From NCBI GenBank assembly GCA_032622095.1, contig CP136061.1, forward strand, positions 64,547,127 through 64,611,126: a stretch of 64,000 bases of DNA. The letters are read 5' to 3'. Positions 35,608 through 47,744 of this stretch are shown here, one piece after another (positions within the stretch are counted from its first letter, which is position 1; every line of letters starts with the position of its first letter). The notes under the pieces were generated by a model that was not told where the DNA came from, searched no databases, and saw only the letters and a program-made list of their open reading frames with translations. The translations under genes and the position numbers were made by a program. The stretch comes from Siphonodentalium dalli (Eukaryota; Mollusca; Scaphopoda; Gadilida; Siphonodentaliidae).

Positions 35608-36000
35608 CGACAATCTGCGGGACAGAATTTCAAATTGCGTGGGACGGCCGATATCTCGAGGAATACAGGGCGTAGGGGGCTCATTTTGGTGTCTAACGAA
35701 AGACCCACGTTCGCCCTATCCAATCATATTAACCCCGCCACTGACCGGACACCAGAAGTTGCATTATTTGATCGACAACTGACCTAACATGGGGTGGAAT
35801 TTGGGATAGCATGACAATCTGCGGGACAGGATTTTCAAATTGCGTGGGACGGCCGATAGCTCGAGGAATACAGCGCATAGAGGGCTACTTTTGGTGTCTA
35901 ACGAAAGGTCCACATTCGCCCTATCCACACATATTAACCCCGCCACTGACCGGACACCGGAAGTTACATTATCCGGTCGACAACTGACCTAACATAAAAT
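35608..36000 (+). repeat. Two ~200-bp direct copies in the left foldback arm
   Basis: TGACAATCTGCGGGACAG starts both copies, near 35608 and 35811. Each ends with CGACAACTGACCTAACAT. The mirror-image pair is present in the right arm at about 40360-40755. Confidence 0.85.
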
Positions 36001-36159
36001 GCCACAAACACGAAAAACTGCGTTCGACATTAATGTTTAGAATTTAGATTTCTCGATGAATACACTAGCAAACAACAAGTTTTAGGTATCAAATAACGCA
36101 GTGGAATACTGTGCATTCGTTTTTAGCTACAATATGGCTGTTTTAGTGCGAATATTGTA

Positions 36160-36462
36160 ATGGCGAACACGCAAACACGCTCCGATAAAACAGCTAAAAA
36201 TAGACTCGATGTTTACAATTACAGTATCGATTTCAGCCGGTATATTCAATATAATGGGGCGTATAGTATATCAAAATGTAGAATTAGACACAGGGAATGT
36301 ATTTTTTTCCAAATGGGTCCACCAGGCGGTGAAATTGTTGCAGAAATTCGCTCCAAGATATTCGCACTTATTTTTATTTCAGTTGTGACTAAAAGCCCAG
36401 ATGCCGGAGCCCAGCGACTAAAAGCCAAGTTACAAAATAGATCAACTGGTTTGAACGAATGA
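36160..36462 (+). CDS. 100-codon ORF in the left arm of the foldback element
   Basis: Starts MANTQTRSDKTAKNRL and ends QRLKAKLQNRSTGLNE. A mirror copy of the same length is in the right arm at 39899-40201. By eye most differences between the two change amino acids, and few are silent, which does not suggest protein selection. No known domain is recognised. It may be the fossil 5' part of a transposase or plain arm DNA that happens to be open. Confidence 0.2.
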   Translation: MANTQTRSDKTAKNRLDVYNYSIDFSRYIQYNGAYSISKCRIRHRECIFFQMGPPGGEIVAEIRSKIFALIFISVVTKSPDAGAQRLKAKLQNRSTGLNE

Positions 36463-36545
36463 ATATGTCAATTGTAAGACTATTCAAAAGAATATTCAAA
36501 TCAAATAGTGTTTATAGACTTAAAAACTTATGTGTCCGCCATTCA

Positions 36546-39500
36546 TATATGCGGTGAAGTTATCATATTATCTCCCAGTAATACGCGGGGAGGTTCTCAT
36601 ATGAACATATTATCTGCCGGTCATACACGGTGGAGGTTCATATTATCCGCCGGTCATACGCGAGGGAAGTTTTCTTATTATCCTCCAGTCATACGCGGGG
36701 GAGGTTCTGATATGAACATATTATCTGCTGGTCATATGCGGTGGAGGTTCATATTATCCACCGGTCATACGTGAGGGAGGTTCTCATATTATCCTCCGGT
36801 CATACGATGGGGAGGTTCTCATATGAACATATTAACTGCCGGTCATACGCGAGGGAGGTTCTCATATTATCCACCGGTTATACGTGAGGGAGGTTCTCAT
36901 ATTATCCTCCGGTCATACATGGGGGAGGTTCTGATATGAACATATTATTCGCCGGTCATACGGGGTGGAGGTTCATATTATCCGCCGGTCATACGCGAGG
37001 GAAGTTCTCATATTATCCTCCGATCATATGTGGGGGAGGTTCTGATATGAACATATTATCCGCCGGTCATACGCGGTGGAGGTTCATATTATCCGCCGGT
37101 CATGCGGGAGGGAGGTTCTCATATTATCCACCGGTCATACGCGAGGGAGGTTCTCATATTATCCTCCGGTCATACGTTGGGGAGGTTCTCATATGAACAT
37201 ATTATCCACCGGTCATACGCGGTGGAGGTTCATATTATCCGCCGATCATACGCAAGGGAAGTTCTCATATTATCCTTCGGTCATATGTGGGGGAGGTTCT
37301 GATATGAACATATTATCCGCCGGTCATACATGGTGGAGGTTCATATTATCCACCGGTCATACGTAGGGGAGGTTCTCATATGAACATATTATCCGCCGGT
37401 CATACGCAGTGGAGGTTCTCATATGAACATATTATCCGCCGGTCATACGCGAGGGAGGTTCTCATATTATCCACTGGTCATACGCGAGGGAGGTTCTCAT
37501 ATTATTCTCCGGTCATACGTAGGGGAGGTTCTCATATGAACATATTATCTGCCGGTCATACGCGGTGGAGGTTCATATTATCCGCCGGTCATACGCGAGG
37601 GAAGTTTTCATATTATCCTCCAGTCATACGTGGGGGAGGTTCTGATATGAACATATTATCTGCCGGTCATACGCGAGGGACGTTCTCATATTATCCTCCG
37701 GTCATACGATGGGGAGGTTCTCATATGAACATATTATCCGCCAGTCATACGCGAGGGAGGTTCTCATATTATCCACCGGTTAAACGCGAGGGAGGTTCTC
37801 ATATTAGCCTCCGGTCATACATAGGGGAGGTTCTCATATGAACATATTATTTGCTGGTCATACGCGGTGGAGGTTCATATTATGCGCCAGTCATACGCGA
37901 GGGAAGTTCTTATATTATCCTCCGATCATATGTGGGGGAGGTTCTGATATGAACATATTATCCGCCGGTCATACGCGGTGGAGGTTCATATTATCCACTG
38001 GTCATACACGGTGGAAGTTCTCATATGAACATATTATCCGCCGGTCATACGCGGTGGAGGTTCATATTATCTGCCGGTCATACGCGAGGGAAGTTCTCAT
38101 TTTATCCTCCGATCATATGTAGGGGAGGTTCTGATATGAACATATTATCCACCGGTCATACGCGGTGGAGGTTCATATTATCCGCCGGTCATACGCGAGG
38201 GAGGTTGTTATATTATCCACCGGTCATACGCGAGGGAGGTTCTTATATTATCCTCCGGTCATACGTTGGGGAGGTTCTCATATGAACATATTATCCGCCG
38301 GTCATACGTGGTGGAGGTTCTCATATGAACATATTATCCGCCGGTCATACGCGGTGGAGGTTCATATTATCCGCCGGTCATACGCGAGGGAAGTTCTCAT
38401 ATTATCCTTCGGTCATAGGTGGGGGAGGTTCTGATATGAACATATTATCTGCCGGTCATACGCGGTGGAGGTTCATATTATCCACCGGTCATACGCGGTG
38501 GAGGTTCTCATATGAACATATTATCTGCCGGTCATATGCGAGGGAGGTTCTCATATTATCCACCGGTCACACCCGAGGGAGGATATGACCGGCGGATAAT
38601 ATGTTCATATGAGGACCTCCCCAACGTATAACCAGAGGATAATATGAGAACCTCCCTCGCGTATGACTGGTGGGATATACGCGAGGGAAGTTCTCATATT
38701 ATCCTCCGGTCATACGATGGGGAGGTTCTCATATGAACATATTATCCGCCGGTCATATGCGAGGGAGGTTCTCATATTATCCACCGGTTATACGCGAGGG
38801 AGGTTCTCATATTAGCCTCCGGTCATACATAGGGGAGGTTCTCATATGAACATATTATCTGCTGGTCATACGCGGTGGAGGTTCATATTATCCGCCAGGC
38901 ATACGCAAGGGAAGTTCTCATATTATCCTCCGATCATATGTGGGGGAGGTTCTGATATGAACATATTATCCGCCGGTCATACGCGGTGGAGGTTCATATT
39001 ATCCACCGGTCATACACGGTGGAAGTTCTCATATGAACATATTATCCGCCGGTCATACGCAGTGGAGGTTCATATTATCTGCCGGTCATACGCGAGGGAA
39101 GTTCTCATATTATCCTCCGATCATATGTAGGGGAGGTTCTGATATGAACATATTATCCGCCGGTCATACGCGGTGGAGGTTCATATTATCCGCCGGTCAT
39201 ACGCGAGGGAGGTTGTCATATTATCCACCGGTCATACGCGAGGGAGGTTCTTATATTATCCTCCGGTCATACGTTGGGGAGGTTCTCATATGAACATATT
39301 ATCCGCCGGTCATACGTGGTGGAGGTTCTCATATGAACATATTATCCGCCGGTCATACGCGGTGGAGGTTCATATTATCTGCCGGTCATACGCGAGGGAA
39401 GTTCTCATATTATCCTTCGGTCATAGGTTGGGGAGGTTCTGATATGAACATATTATCTGCCGGTCATACGCGGTGGAGGTTCATATTATCCACCGGTCAT

Positions 39501-39835
39501 ACCCGAGGGAGGATATGACCGGCAGTTAATATGTTCATATGAGGACCTCCCCAACGTATGACCAGAGGATAATATGAGAACCTCCCTCTCGTATGACTGG
39601 TGGATAATATGACCCTCCACCGCATATGACCGGCAGATAATATGTTCATATCAGAACCTCCCCCGCGTATGACCGGAGGATAAAATGAGAACTTCCCTCG
39701 CGTATGACCGGCGGATAAAATGAACCTCCACCGCGTATGACCGGCTGATAATATGTTCATATGAGAACCTCCCCCGCGTATTACTGGCAGATAATATGAG
39801 AACCTCCACCGCATATGAATGGCGGACACATAAGT
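36546..39835 (+). repeat. Tandem array inside the foldback element
   Basis: Basic 33-43-bp units combine GGAGGTTCTCATAT, an optional GAACATATTATC, and CCGCCGGTCATACGCG. 37838-38590 and 38846-39530 are near-copies offset by 1008 bp. Orientation flips at about 38578-38668 and again from about 39505 to the end. Many overlapping ORFs of 60-153 codons, reading e.g. SAGHTRWRFILSAGHTRG, result from the repetition and are not considered genes. Confidence 0.9.
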
Positions 39836-39898
39836 TTTTAAGTCTATAAACACTATTTGATTTGAATATTCTTTTGAATAGTCTTACCATTGACATAT

Positions 39899-40201
39899 TC
39901 ATTCGTTCAAACCAGTTGATCTATTTTGTAACTTGGCTTTTAGTCGCTGGGCTCCGGCATCTGGGCTTTTAGTCACAACTGAAATAAAAATAAGTGAGAA
40001 TATCTTGGAGCGAATTTCTGCAACAATTTCACCGCCTGGCGAGACCCATTTAAAAAAAATACATTCCCTGTGTCTAATCCTACATTTTAATATACCATAC
40101 GTCCCATTATATTGAATATACCAGCTGAAATCGATCCTGTAATTGTAAACATCGAGTCTATTTTTAGCTGTTTTATCGGCGGGTGTTTGCGTGTTCGCCA
40201 T
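39899..40201 (-). CDS. 100-codon ORF in the right arm of the foldback element
   Basis: Mirror copy of the ORF at 36160-36462, starting MANTQTPADKTAKNRL with the same ending. Its differences from the partner include changes in the middle of the frame near the GGEIVAEIRSKIF block, which itself is conserved. Function unknown; same caveats as the left-arm copy. Confidence 0.2.
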   Translation of the reverse strand: MANTQTPADKTAKNRLDVYNYRIDFSWYIQYNGTYGILKCRIRHRECIFFKWVSPGGEIVAEIRSKIFSLIFISVVTKSPDAGAQRLKAKLQNRSTGLNE

Positions 40202-40804
40202 TACAATATTCGCACTAAAACACCCATATTGTAGCTAAAAACGAATGCACAGTATTCCACTGCGTTGTTTGATACCCAAAACTTGTTGTTTGCTAGCGTA
40301 TTCATCGAGAAATCTAAATTCTAAACATTAATGTCGAACGCAGTTTTTCGTGTTTGTGGCATTTTATGTTAGGTCAGTTGTCGACCGAATAATGTAACTT
40401 CCGGTGTCCGGTCAGTGACGGGATTAATATGTGTGGATAGGGCGAATGTGGACCTTTCGTGAGACACCAAAAGGAGCCCTCTACGCGCTGTATTCCTCGA
40501 GATATCGGCCGTCCCACGCAATTTGAAAATCCTGTCCCGCAGATTGTCATGCTATCCCAAATTCCACCCCATGTTAGGTCAGTTGTCGATCAAATAATGC
40601 AACTTCTGGTGTCCGGTCAGTGGCGGGGTTAATATGTGTGGATAGGGCGAATGTGGGCCTTTCGTTGGACACCAAAATGAGCCCCCAACGCCCTGTATTC
40701 CTCGAGATATCGGCCGTCCCACGCAATTTGAAATTCTGTCCCGCAGATTGTCGTTTTGTCCCATATCCCATCCCATCCCGCAGATTGTCATGTCCCCAAA
40801 AATC

Positions 40805-43330
40805 TACCATATAACTAATATATTACTGTTGGTATAGAAACATAAATTTCCCAGTGATCTTCCCACAAAGTAATTATTCGTTAGAAAATCGAACTCAGTG
40901 AACACTTTCAACATATTGTTGGTGAGAAATTTCCATCTGCAGTACTGTTGTGTCAGGTGTGAAACTTCTACTGTTGAAATTGTTTACACAAGTATGTACC
41001 CCACGTGTTGTCACGTCCATGTGCATATATACACCCCCTCCTTTTATTCACACATCCCCGATGGTCAGAATTCATGTGCTACATGTATCATGATCATGTA
41101 CGGTGAAAACTAAACTGATGGTTTTCGTTGATAGTTATTTAACTTCAAATTCAATGAAGTTATAACGATACAGTGGACATGTGGCTTCCACAAACCTGAA
41201 CAAATGTCTAGCATCGCCATCAACCCTGCCAACGTCAAAAGTGTCGGCTGCCAATACATGTGGCAACTCCCGGGGTTTAGTGGACATGAGCGGGTATTCC
41301 CGCGCGTTACGTTAAAATTTACAACCCGGAAGTGGATTATTTACCTCTCAGGAAAAAAGTAAATACAATCATCAAAGCAGACGTATACAGACACGCTCGA
41401 GTGGCTTTATCGCCCTCATTCTTATGTTTAACTTGAAACAAGATATCACTTTATTTTAATCTTACCGCATTTGTGAAATTAACTCAGTGTTACGGGACTT
41501 AAGAATCAAAATTTGCGCCTTTGAACAATTAACTCACGTCGAAATTAAGAGTACCATCCGCACAAAACGAAGCCTGTTATAGTTGTTAGAAGTATATTTG
41601 TACTGATAAAATAAACCTTTAGAAGTTGTTGGGCAAGTTTCTTCAATGATAACGCCGTCAAACAATCATCACTTCCTGAATGGATATGTGTTGTATAATG
41701 TCGTATAGACGCTTATACTGACCAGGAAGTTAGGATCTTGAATTAATGAACGATTAATTTCTTGACGGGATCACCACATATAACAGCAGGGAATTGCAGA
41801 ATGAAGCACTTCGTCATTTATCGTGAATTAAATATTATAAAGTACATTTCCATGTAATATAATGCGCCGTACGTGGAATGCTATATTAATAAATAGTTAA
41901 CGGAATCACATAAAATGTACCACTCATATTAAAGGTACTCAATCCGACCAGACGGTTCCCATATCATCCAGTTACAACAACAACAACAACTTTTCTCCAA
42001 GATACGCTTTTATCTATTAATTACCACAAAATAATGCTAACCGCTGTCAACCCTGCATGTCAACTGTGTTATAAAATTTCCCAAAACGTGTTATTTATCA
42101 ACATGTTGTTCAACGAAATATGGCCGTATTATCATTTGAGTATCAAGAAATTTGGCCGTATTTTGCGTATTACTATTTGATTTTAGAGATATCCATCTTC
42201 ATCCGCGATTTTGTCCGAGACCGTGGATTGACGGCTCTTTTCTGGGCCACAAATAAATTCACATTTCGAGAAATAACAAATTTCAAAAATCGATATCTGA
42301 TCACTCTGAGCTTTGATGGGTGGGTTCCTCGGTTCGAATCAAATATTTTGTACCCCCGAAGCCAAATAAATAGTAATTTGGGAGCGTTATTGCGGATTAT
42401 AATCTTTAATTGTCTCCTCTCCATGCAATGACTCCAATGATACACAATATTACCATGAGCTACCACATGTCCACCCCTTTATGAGGATTTTTACCGACTA
42501 TGTTTTTTCAGTTAGACTGATGTATTTCACACATTTTTCTGCTTGTTTGCCACTCGGGTGTTGGGGCTTTTTCATATTATAGCGATTTTCAACAAACAAC
42601 TGCGATTTTTTGCGATAAAATCCTTGTTGGGTGGGGGAAGTATTTCTCTCAAAATTAACACTAAAACTATATGTATCTTTTCAAACTCAATTTCATTCGA
42701 ACGGTATTTAATAAGTGTCTGCGTCGATAGCGTTACATAGGCACCTGACTTGATATTTTTCTCTTAAAGTGACACCGACTACAGTGCCGACGATACGATT
42801 TTTTATTTATTTTGAAGATATATCTGAAAAAGTATACAGTGTCACTGTGTGAACGTACGCATGCATCGTAATTAAACCATGAACAATCCCAATGTTTCCA
42901 TGATTTCCCACGAGAACATAGGCCAGGAGAGTTTTCTATAACAACCTACGAGCACTTAGATTGATATAGGTAGTCAATGCTCACATGTTTCGAAGCCGAT
43001 TATTTTTAAACAAATTTTCAAAAAGTTCATAAAAAAAAAATCACAATTGGGAATCTAGTCATATTTCAACCAGAAATGAGCAGAACTGTGGAATATAAGT
43101 GAGGCATACCATAACCCATGAATATTCCAACTCATAGGGGAAAATATTCAAGATTTTTTCGCCAAATAGATCCAGAGAAATGCTTTGTTAAAAATCCATT
43201 GCTATTTTTCTCTGGATTTATGCAAAACGTGCATCCCCCTAAATGTATATTGGTTTGGATATACATGTATATGCTAAAACGTGGCAATTATTGAGTTGAA
43301 AGAGAATATGTCTGTAAAAGTGAAATCAAC
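40805..43330. other. Unrecognised AT-rich stretch
   Basis: A short ACAACA run lies at about 41975-41990. GGTTCGAATC at 42331 lacks the rest of a tRNA. 43035-43130 is a partial copy of the repeat at 29.5 kb. ORFs at 40898-41113 and 42120-42431 have no recognisable content. Confidence 0.3.
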
Positions 43331-43334
43331 TTGT

Positions 43335-43470
43335 TAGTATAGCCTAAAATGTTAAATATATCCAGCTGGTTACTACTAATTATTATAGTCTAAAATGTTA
43401 TATATGTCCAGCTGGCTAATACTTGTTATTACAGTCTAAGGTGTTATATATGTCCAGCTGGTTACTACTT
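43335..43470 (+). repeat. ~46-bp tandem repeat, three copies
   Basis: Units share ATATGTCCAGCTGG followed by TACT and AGTCTAA. CCAGCTGG falls at 43362, 43408 and 43453. Confidence 0.85.
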
Positions 43471-43654
43471 GGTGATTTTATTTGCATATTGCTGAGGGGT
43501 TCCTCAATCAACGAAGTGCAAGGAGGGGTACATAATTCAGAAAGCCTGGCCTTCACTTTCCACAATGTAAATTATACACACACTTATTGAATTGTGCAGA
43601 GTACCGTATAGGCATCTACTTATAGGACATGGAGGGTGTAGGTACCCATCTACA

Positions 43655-44215
43655 CACGAATTAAATGAAATCAAGTAGCTAACCACTGATAACAAAAAAG
43701 TATCAAGTATTAGTGCAGTGAAATTGATTAAATAAGGAAACAATGAGATGATGAAATTCCACCCCCATAATGTTAAAACACATCTTTAATTTTACAGGTG
43801 ATGGCATAGGACATGGATAGTTAAGATGCCTATACACGAATTACCACTTAATATATAAATACTCATTGATGATTATAGTTTAGTTGCCTATATAGGAAAT
43901 GTTCAAATAAAAAATGTTTAACAAACGCTGTCGGACATTTCCCATCAAAGAATATGAACCCGTCTGTACATTGTGCTTACTTTTCATATGACTGTCATCT
44001 GCATGTTACTCGAACACCTTCCAAATTAATAGTGGACCATTCTATTGTATACATACCTTTATAACTGAGTGTATGGGAGAATTAATTTAGTAAAGAAATA
44101 CTTAATTGGAATCAAGCAGCGAACCGCTGATAAAAAGTATCCATTTACCAGTTCAGGTTTAATAGTAAATTGTTTAAAATAAGGAACCGATGAGATGATG
44201 AAATTCCACCTTCAA
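43655..44215 (+). repeat. Dispersed direct duplication, ~440 bp apart
   Basis: 43655-43780 and 44095-44215 share AATCAAG(T/C)AGC, GAACCGCTGATAA-like text and GATGAGATGATGAAATTCCA. A shorter trace is near 47370-47435. Confidence 0.6.
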
Positions 44216-45297
44216 ATTTCCTAAACGGGAATGAGAACAACAGCTGAAACTTTCACTAAAGTTATCACATTAATATTCTTGGACTTTGTGACTAGGACCT
44301 CCATCTATTTGAATTTATGATATAGTTTTCAAACATACATAAGCACATATAGACTATGCAACTACCACAGGCGACCATGTACTTTGTTGAATGGAACAGT
44401 TATTATTATAGAGGCCGTCCTAACTATATACGGGTATGCAAAGGCGTGATTGTATGCACGTAAATTGAATTCATAAACTTTTTGTATTTGTATTTTTGTA
44501 TCTGGATTTATTCATACGCCTATAGTACATGAAGTTCGTTCTCCGTCCCCTTGGTGTATTTTTTGTTGTTTATAAAACTATCCATAGAGTCCACAGAAGA
44601 GATGGCATTGCTAATGATTTAAAGTGATGGGTCCCTATCTCAGAATCGAAAAAAAATGGGGTGATATAGTTATATACCCACAGGACGAATTTTGTTTGCG
44701 CCTATATATATTGTCAGTTTTTTTCCTGACACCCCTGCGTTCAGTAAACAAATAATGAGAAGGAACATTGCAATGGTAACCATTTCTTTGTTGAATGGAC
44801 CCCACTTCACTGAGAGTTCCAATATAGTGTTTATATCCTTTTATCTATTAACACCGGGATTTGACCTTCCTTTCTTAGTCGCAATCAGTTGGACCAACCA
44901 ATTTACCGCATAGCAATTTAGCGGGACAACGTAACCATGCATGTTTGATATATATGCATAAACATATAAATGTTTAGGAGTTTTAAAACTATTATATATA
45001 ATATCTTGTCGAAATGTCACAGCCACCGCCACCGAATATATGACGGTATAGTTTATTTCTCGGGGCGGGGGGGGGGGTGGCTTGCAACGAGCTCCAGTCA
45101 CAGCAAATTAGGGATATAGGGAACATCTATTTGTATCTTTATTGTCATATTATGATCGAGAAATTTACATTCCCTGCATGACCCATGTTTGGGCCATGTA
45201 GTATTAAAATCTGAATACTGATGTATGCCTCGTCTCAGAAGGAATTAATGGATCGTGCATTATACTGAGCGGGAAATGAAAGTGATACAGTTCTAAA
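44216..45297. other. Unrecognised stretch with a G run
   Basis: A G10 run lies at about 45068-45077. No gene is recognised. Confidence 0.25.
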
Positions 45298-45628
45298 ATA
45301 CCTTATATACTCGTATTTAAATTCGTGCAGTATACTAGCTATTTTTCGCTCAGTTTTATTTCGCGACCTTTAAATTCGCGCACCAATTTGCGCGAATTCC
45401 AAAACTGACAAATATATTTTCGTAAAAATGTTGGATCTGATGACAGTTTCCGTTCTCAGTCGTTTCTGAAGATGCATGTGTATACCAAACACGATCACAG
45501 TGGATTTACATCGTTTAAAACATAACTACATCATCAAGTTGTTGCGATGTTCAATGGGTGTTTATAAATATGCTCCAAATAATGATTCTGAAATTTAAAT
45601 AGTTGTAGACTGGATAGCAATGCAATAT

Positions 45629-45678
45629 GATTGTCGTTCTATTCCATATTCCATCCCATCCCGCAGATTGTCATGTCC
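45629..45678 (-). repeat. Solo terminus of the foldback family
   Basis: CATCCCATCCCGCAGATTGT then CATGTCCC repeats the right terminus of the 35.6-40.8-kb element (40746-40796). No partner end is seen nearby, so the foldback family has at least a second, truncated member here. Confidence 0.75.
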
Positions 45679-45879
45679 CGCCGTCCGATCGCAGCGACGC
45701 CTTTCGTTAGAATTGTTATAGAAGTACAGGCGCGTTATTAGGGTCACAATTACAACTTCCAGAATCCATTTTATGTTTGTTTAATTTTTGCCTTTCAATT
45801 CTGAGATCAGTTTTATGCTCATTTCAATTTCAACTTTTTAAATATAATATTTTAATTCCAACATTAGACCTTTTTTGTA

Positions 45880-46240
45880 GTAGATTAAATAAAACTATTA
45901 AGTAAGAATTGAAATATAAAGTTAGAGTTATAATTAAAATATAAGAATTAAAATATTAAGTAAGAATTAAAATATCAAGTTATAATTAAAATATCAAGTT
46001 ATAATAAAAATGTAAAGTTAGAATTAAAATATTAGAATTAAAATGTTAAGTTAGAATTCAAATATTAAGTAAGAATTAAAAGATTAAGTTAGAGTTAAAA
46101 TGTTAAGTTAGAATTAAAATATAGGAATTAAAATGTTAAGTTAGAATTAAAATGTAAAGTTAGAATTAAAATATTAGAATTAAAATATTAAGTAAGAATT
46201 AAAATGTTAAGTTAGAATTAAAATGTGAAGTTAGGATTGT
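45880..46240 (+). repeat. AT-rich minisatellite, TTAGAATTAAAATGTTAAG type
   Basis: Variable 14-27-bp units of AGAATTAAAAT with TTAAGT/GTAAAG/ATTAAGTA linkers run almost continuously. Confidence 0.85.
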
Positions 46241-46746
46241 GATCCTAATAACCCTCCATAGAAAGCAACTGACCCCAGACGTGCTTTTATGCACATGCAA
46301 TATATATGTGCATGTCTTACAATTAAGCATTTCAACATTGTCGACGTTGCCATGATTTCTATGTCCCTTTGCATTGAGTAATGGTTTTGATTTTGTTATA
46401 TTGGTTGACCGAATGTAAACATAGGACTATACATGTATGGGCGTAATTGTCTATATTAGTATATTCAGAGTCGTACTATTTTTCGCTCAGTTTTCAATTC
46501 GCGCACCCATCGGTGCGCGAATTTAAAACTGAGCGAAAAAATATAACGGCGCGAATTTGAATAGGAGTATACATAAGGTATATGTATAGAGTCCCAATAT
46601 TGCCTATAGATGGGAAATAATTAGTTGTATAATTGTATAATCTATATTCACATGCACTAACCTGATAACAGAAACGAAGAATTGCGGCCGAAGAGAACGG
46701 TTTACGGTTTATCCACTGAACTATAGGAAAGAAAGATTCAGAATCA

Positions 46747-47010
46747 TTGAAGATATTGAATATAAATGTGCGTCGTTATAACACACAAAGGTGTATACAT
46801 ACATGCATGCGGGATTTCATCGACACATATATCCGGAAACTCCGTATCTCAAAGTGCATAAATCTGCTCAATCATTTAGAACATCTCTTTGGTGACAGAC
46901 CATGCAGGAAGAAAGGGCGGAGGTCGAAGCTCGTCACGAAAGCACACAGAACCGACGCATGCGACGAGCGAAGTAAACAAAAGCTAAATCAAAACGAGAT
47001 AGTAAGGTAA
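46747..47010 (+). CDS. Weak ORF of unknown nature
   Basis: 87 codons, ATG to stop, with a basic C-terminal half (CRKKGRRSKLVTKAH). AACGAGATA|GTAAGG at about 47000 could be a splice donor. No domain is recognised and there is no matching acceptor. Its composition is less AT-rich than its surroundings, the only reason it is listed. Confidence 0.15.
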   Translation: MKILNINVRRYNTQRCIHTCMRDFIDTYIRKLRISKCINLLNHLEHLFGDRPCRKKGRRSKLVTKAHRTDACDERSKQKLNQNEIVR

Positions 47011-47168
47011 CATTTATAAAGAGGGATTGATATCACACTGATGTAAGGTAACATATATAAAGAGGGATTTCTATCACACTGATGTAAGGTAACATATATA
47101 AAGAGGGATTTCTATCACACTGATGTAAGGTAACATATATAAAGAGGGATTTCTATCACACTGATGTT
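47002..47168 (+). repeat. 41-bp tandem repeat, four copies
   Basis: GTAAGGTAACATATATAAAG and GGATTTCTATCACACTGAT. Copies begin at 47002, 47043, 47084 and 47125. The last two are identical; the first differs at a few positions. Confidence 0.95.
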
Positions 47169-47744
47169 TTTACACATGCAAATACCCCGGGGGTGGTGGT
47201 GGTATATTAACAAACATTGAGCATTTTCTATTGGTGACTACATGCATATATGTCACCAATGCTGCTCTAATTTTGCCTATATATAGGTTGCCTGTCTACT
47301 CATTTGTGTTGGTTACCATACGCCGTGCCATCATGGACAATGCCATCAGTTTTGAGGGAACATTTATCAGTTGAAGAAATACTTAGTAATGCAATTAGAT
47401 AGAAATTAACAGGAGGCGAATGTCAATTCCACGCAGCTGTCCAACGATATGCATAAACTTTATTCCAATTTGAAATTGTATTTAAAAAAAACACACATTA
47501 CAGTCGTCAGTGGGTCTCTAAAATGTCGTACCTCGAGTAAATCGAAATGTTCAAGAGACACTTGATCAGGAAAATCTAAATGTTCAGGAGACACTTGATC
47601 AGGAAAACAATTCCACACACTATATAGGCGCATTTTTTCATCCTCTGTGTATCCACCACCCCCAAAATCTAATTTTTTTCCGATTTTCCGACCCCCTTCA
47701 AACTGCTTCAAATGACTATTTTACTTAGTTGCCCTTAATTATGC
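47169..47744. other. Unrecognised stretch with a small duplication
   Basis: ATGTTCA(A/G)GAGACACTTGATC occurs twice at about 47547 and 47578. No gene is supported. Confidence 0.4.

Larger units (their letters stand above)
35565..40796. mobile_element. Foldback DNA transposon, 5.23 kb, complete
   Basis: Both ends are GGGACATGACAATCTGCGGG in inverse orientation. CAAAAATC directly flanks each end (35557-35564 and 40797-40804), an 8-bp target duplication. The inverted arms are ~1.28 kb (35565-36848 and about 39510-40796) and enclose a tandem array. Each arm begins with two ~200-bp direct copies. Long arms with internal tandem repeats resemble foldback/Galileo-type elements, whose superfamily has 7-9-bp duplications. 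No transposase is present, so movement would need a helper. Confidence 0.85.
45298..46581. mobile_element. Candidate inverted-repeat element with hairpin arms
   Basis: The left end (ACCTTATATACTCGTATTT, TTTTTCGCTCAGTTTT) and right end (AAAACTGAGCGAAAAA, GGAGTATACATAAGGT) are inverse matches over ~65 bp or more. The right arm holds a near-perfect hairpin at 46486-46550, the left arm a decayed one at 45346-45405. The two could be ends of one 1.28-kb element, possibly with TA at each border, or two separate small palindromic elements facing each other. Confidence 0.5.

Noticed and set aside
36508-39853. ORFs of up to 153 codons with SAGHTRWRF-type repeats
   Set aside because: All lie in the foldback tandem array, in several overlapping frames and both orientations. 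The peptide pattern follows from the DNA repeat.
42300-42380. GGTTCGAATC resembling a tRNA B box
   Set aside because: No matching A box, anticodon arm or acceptor stem could be folded around it.
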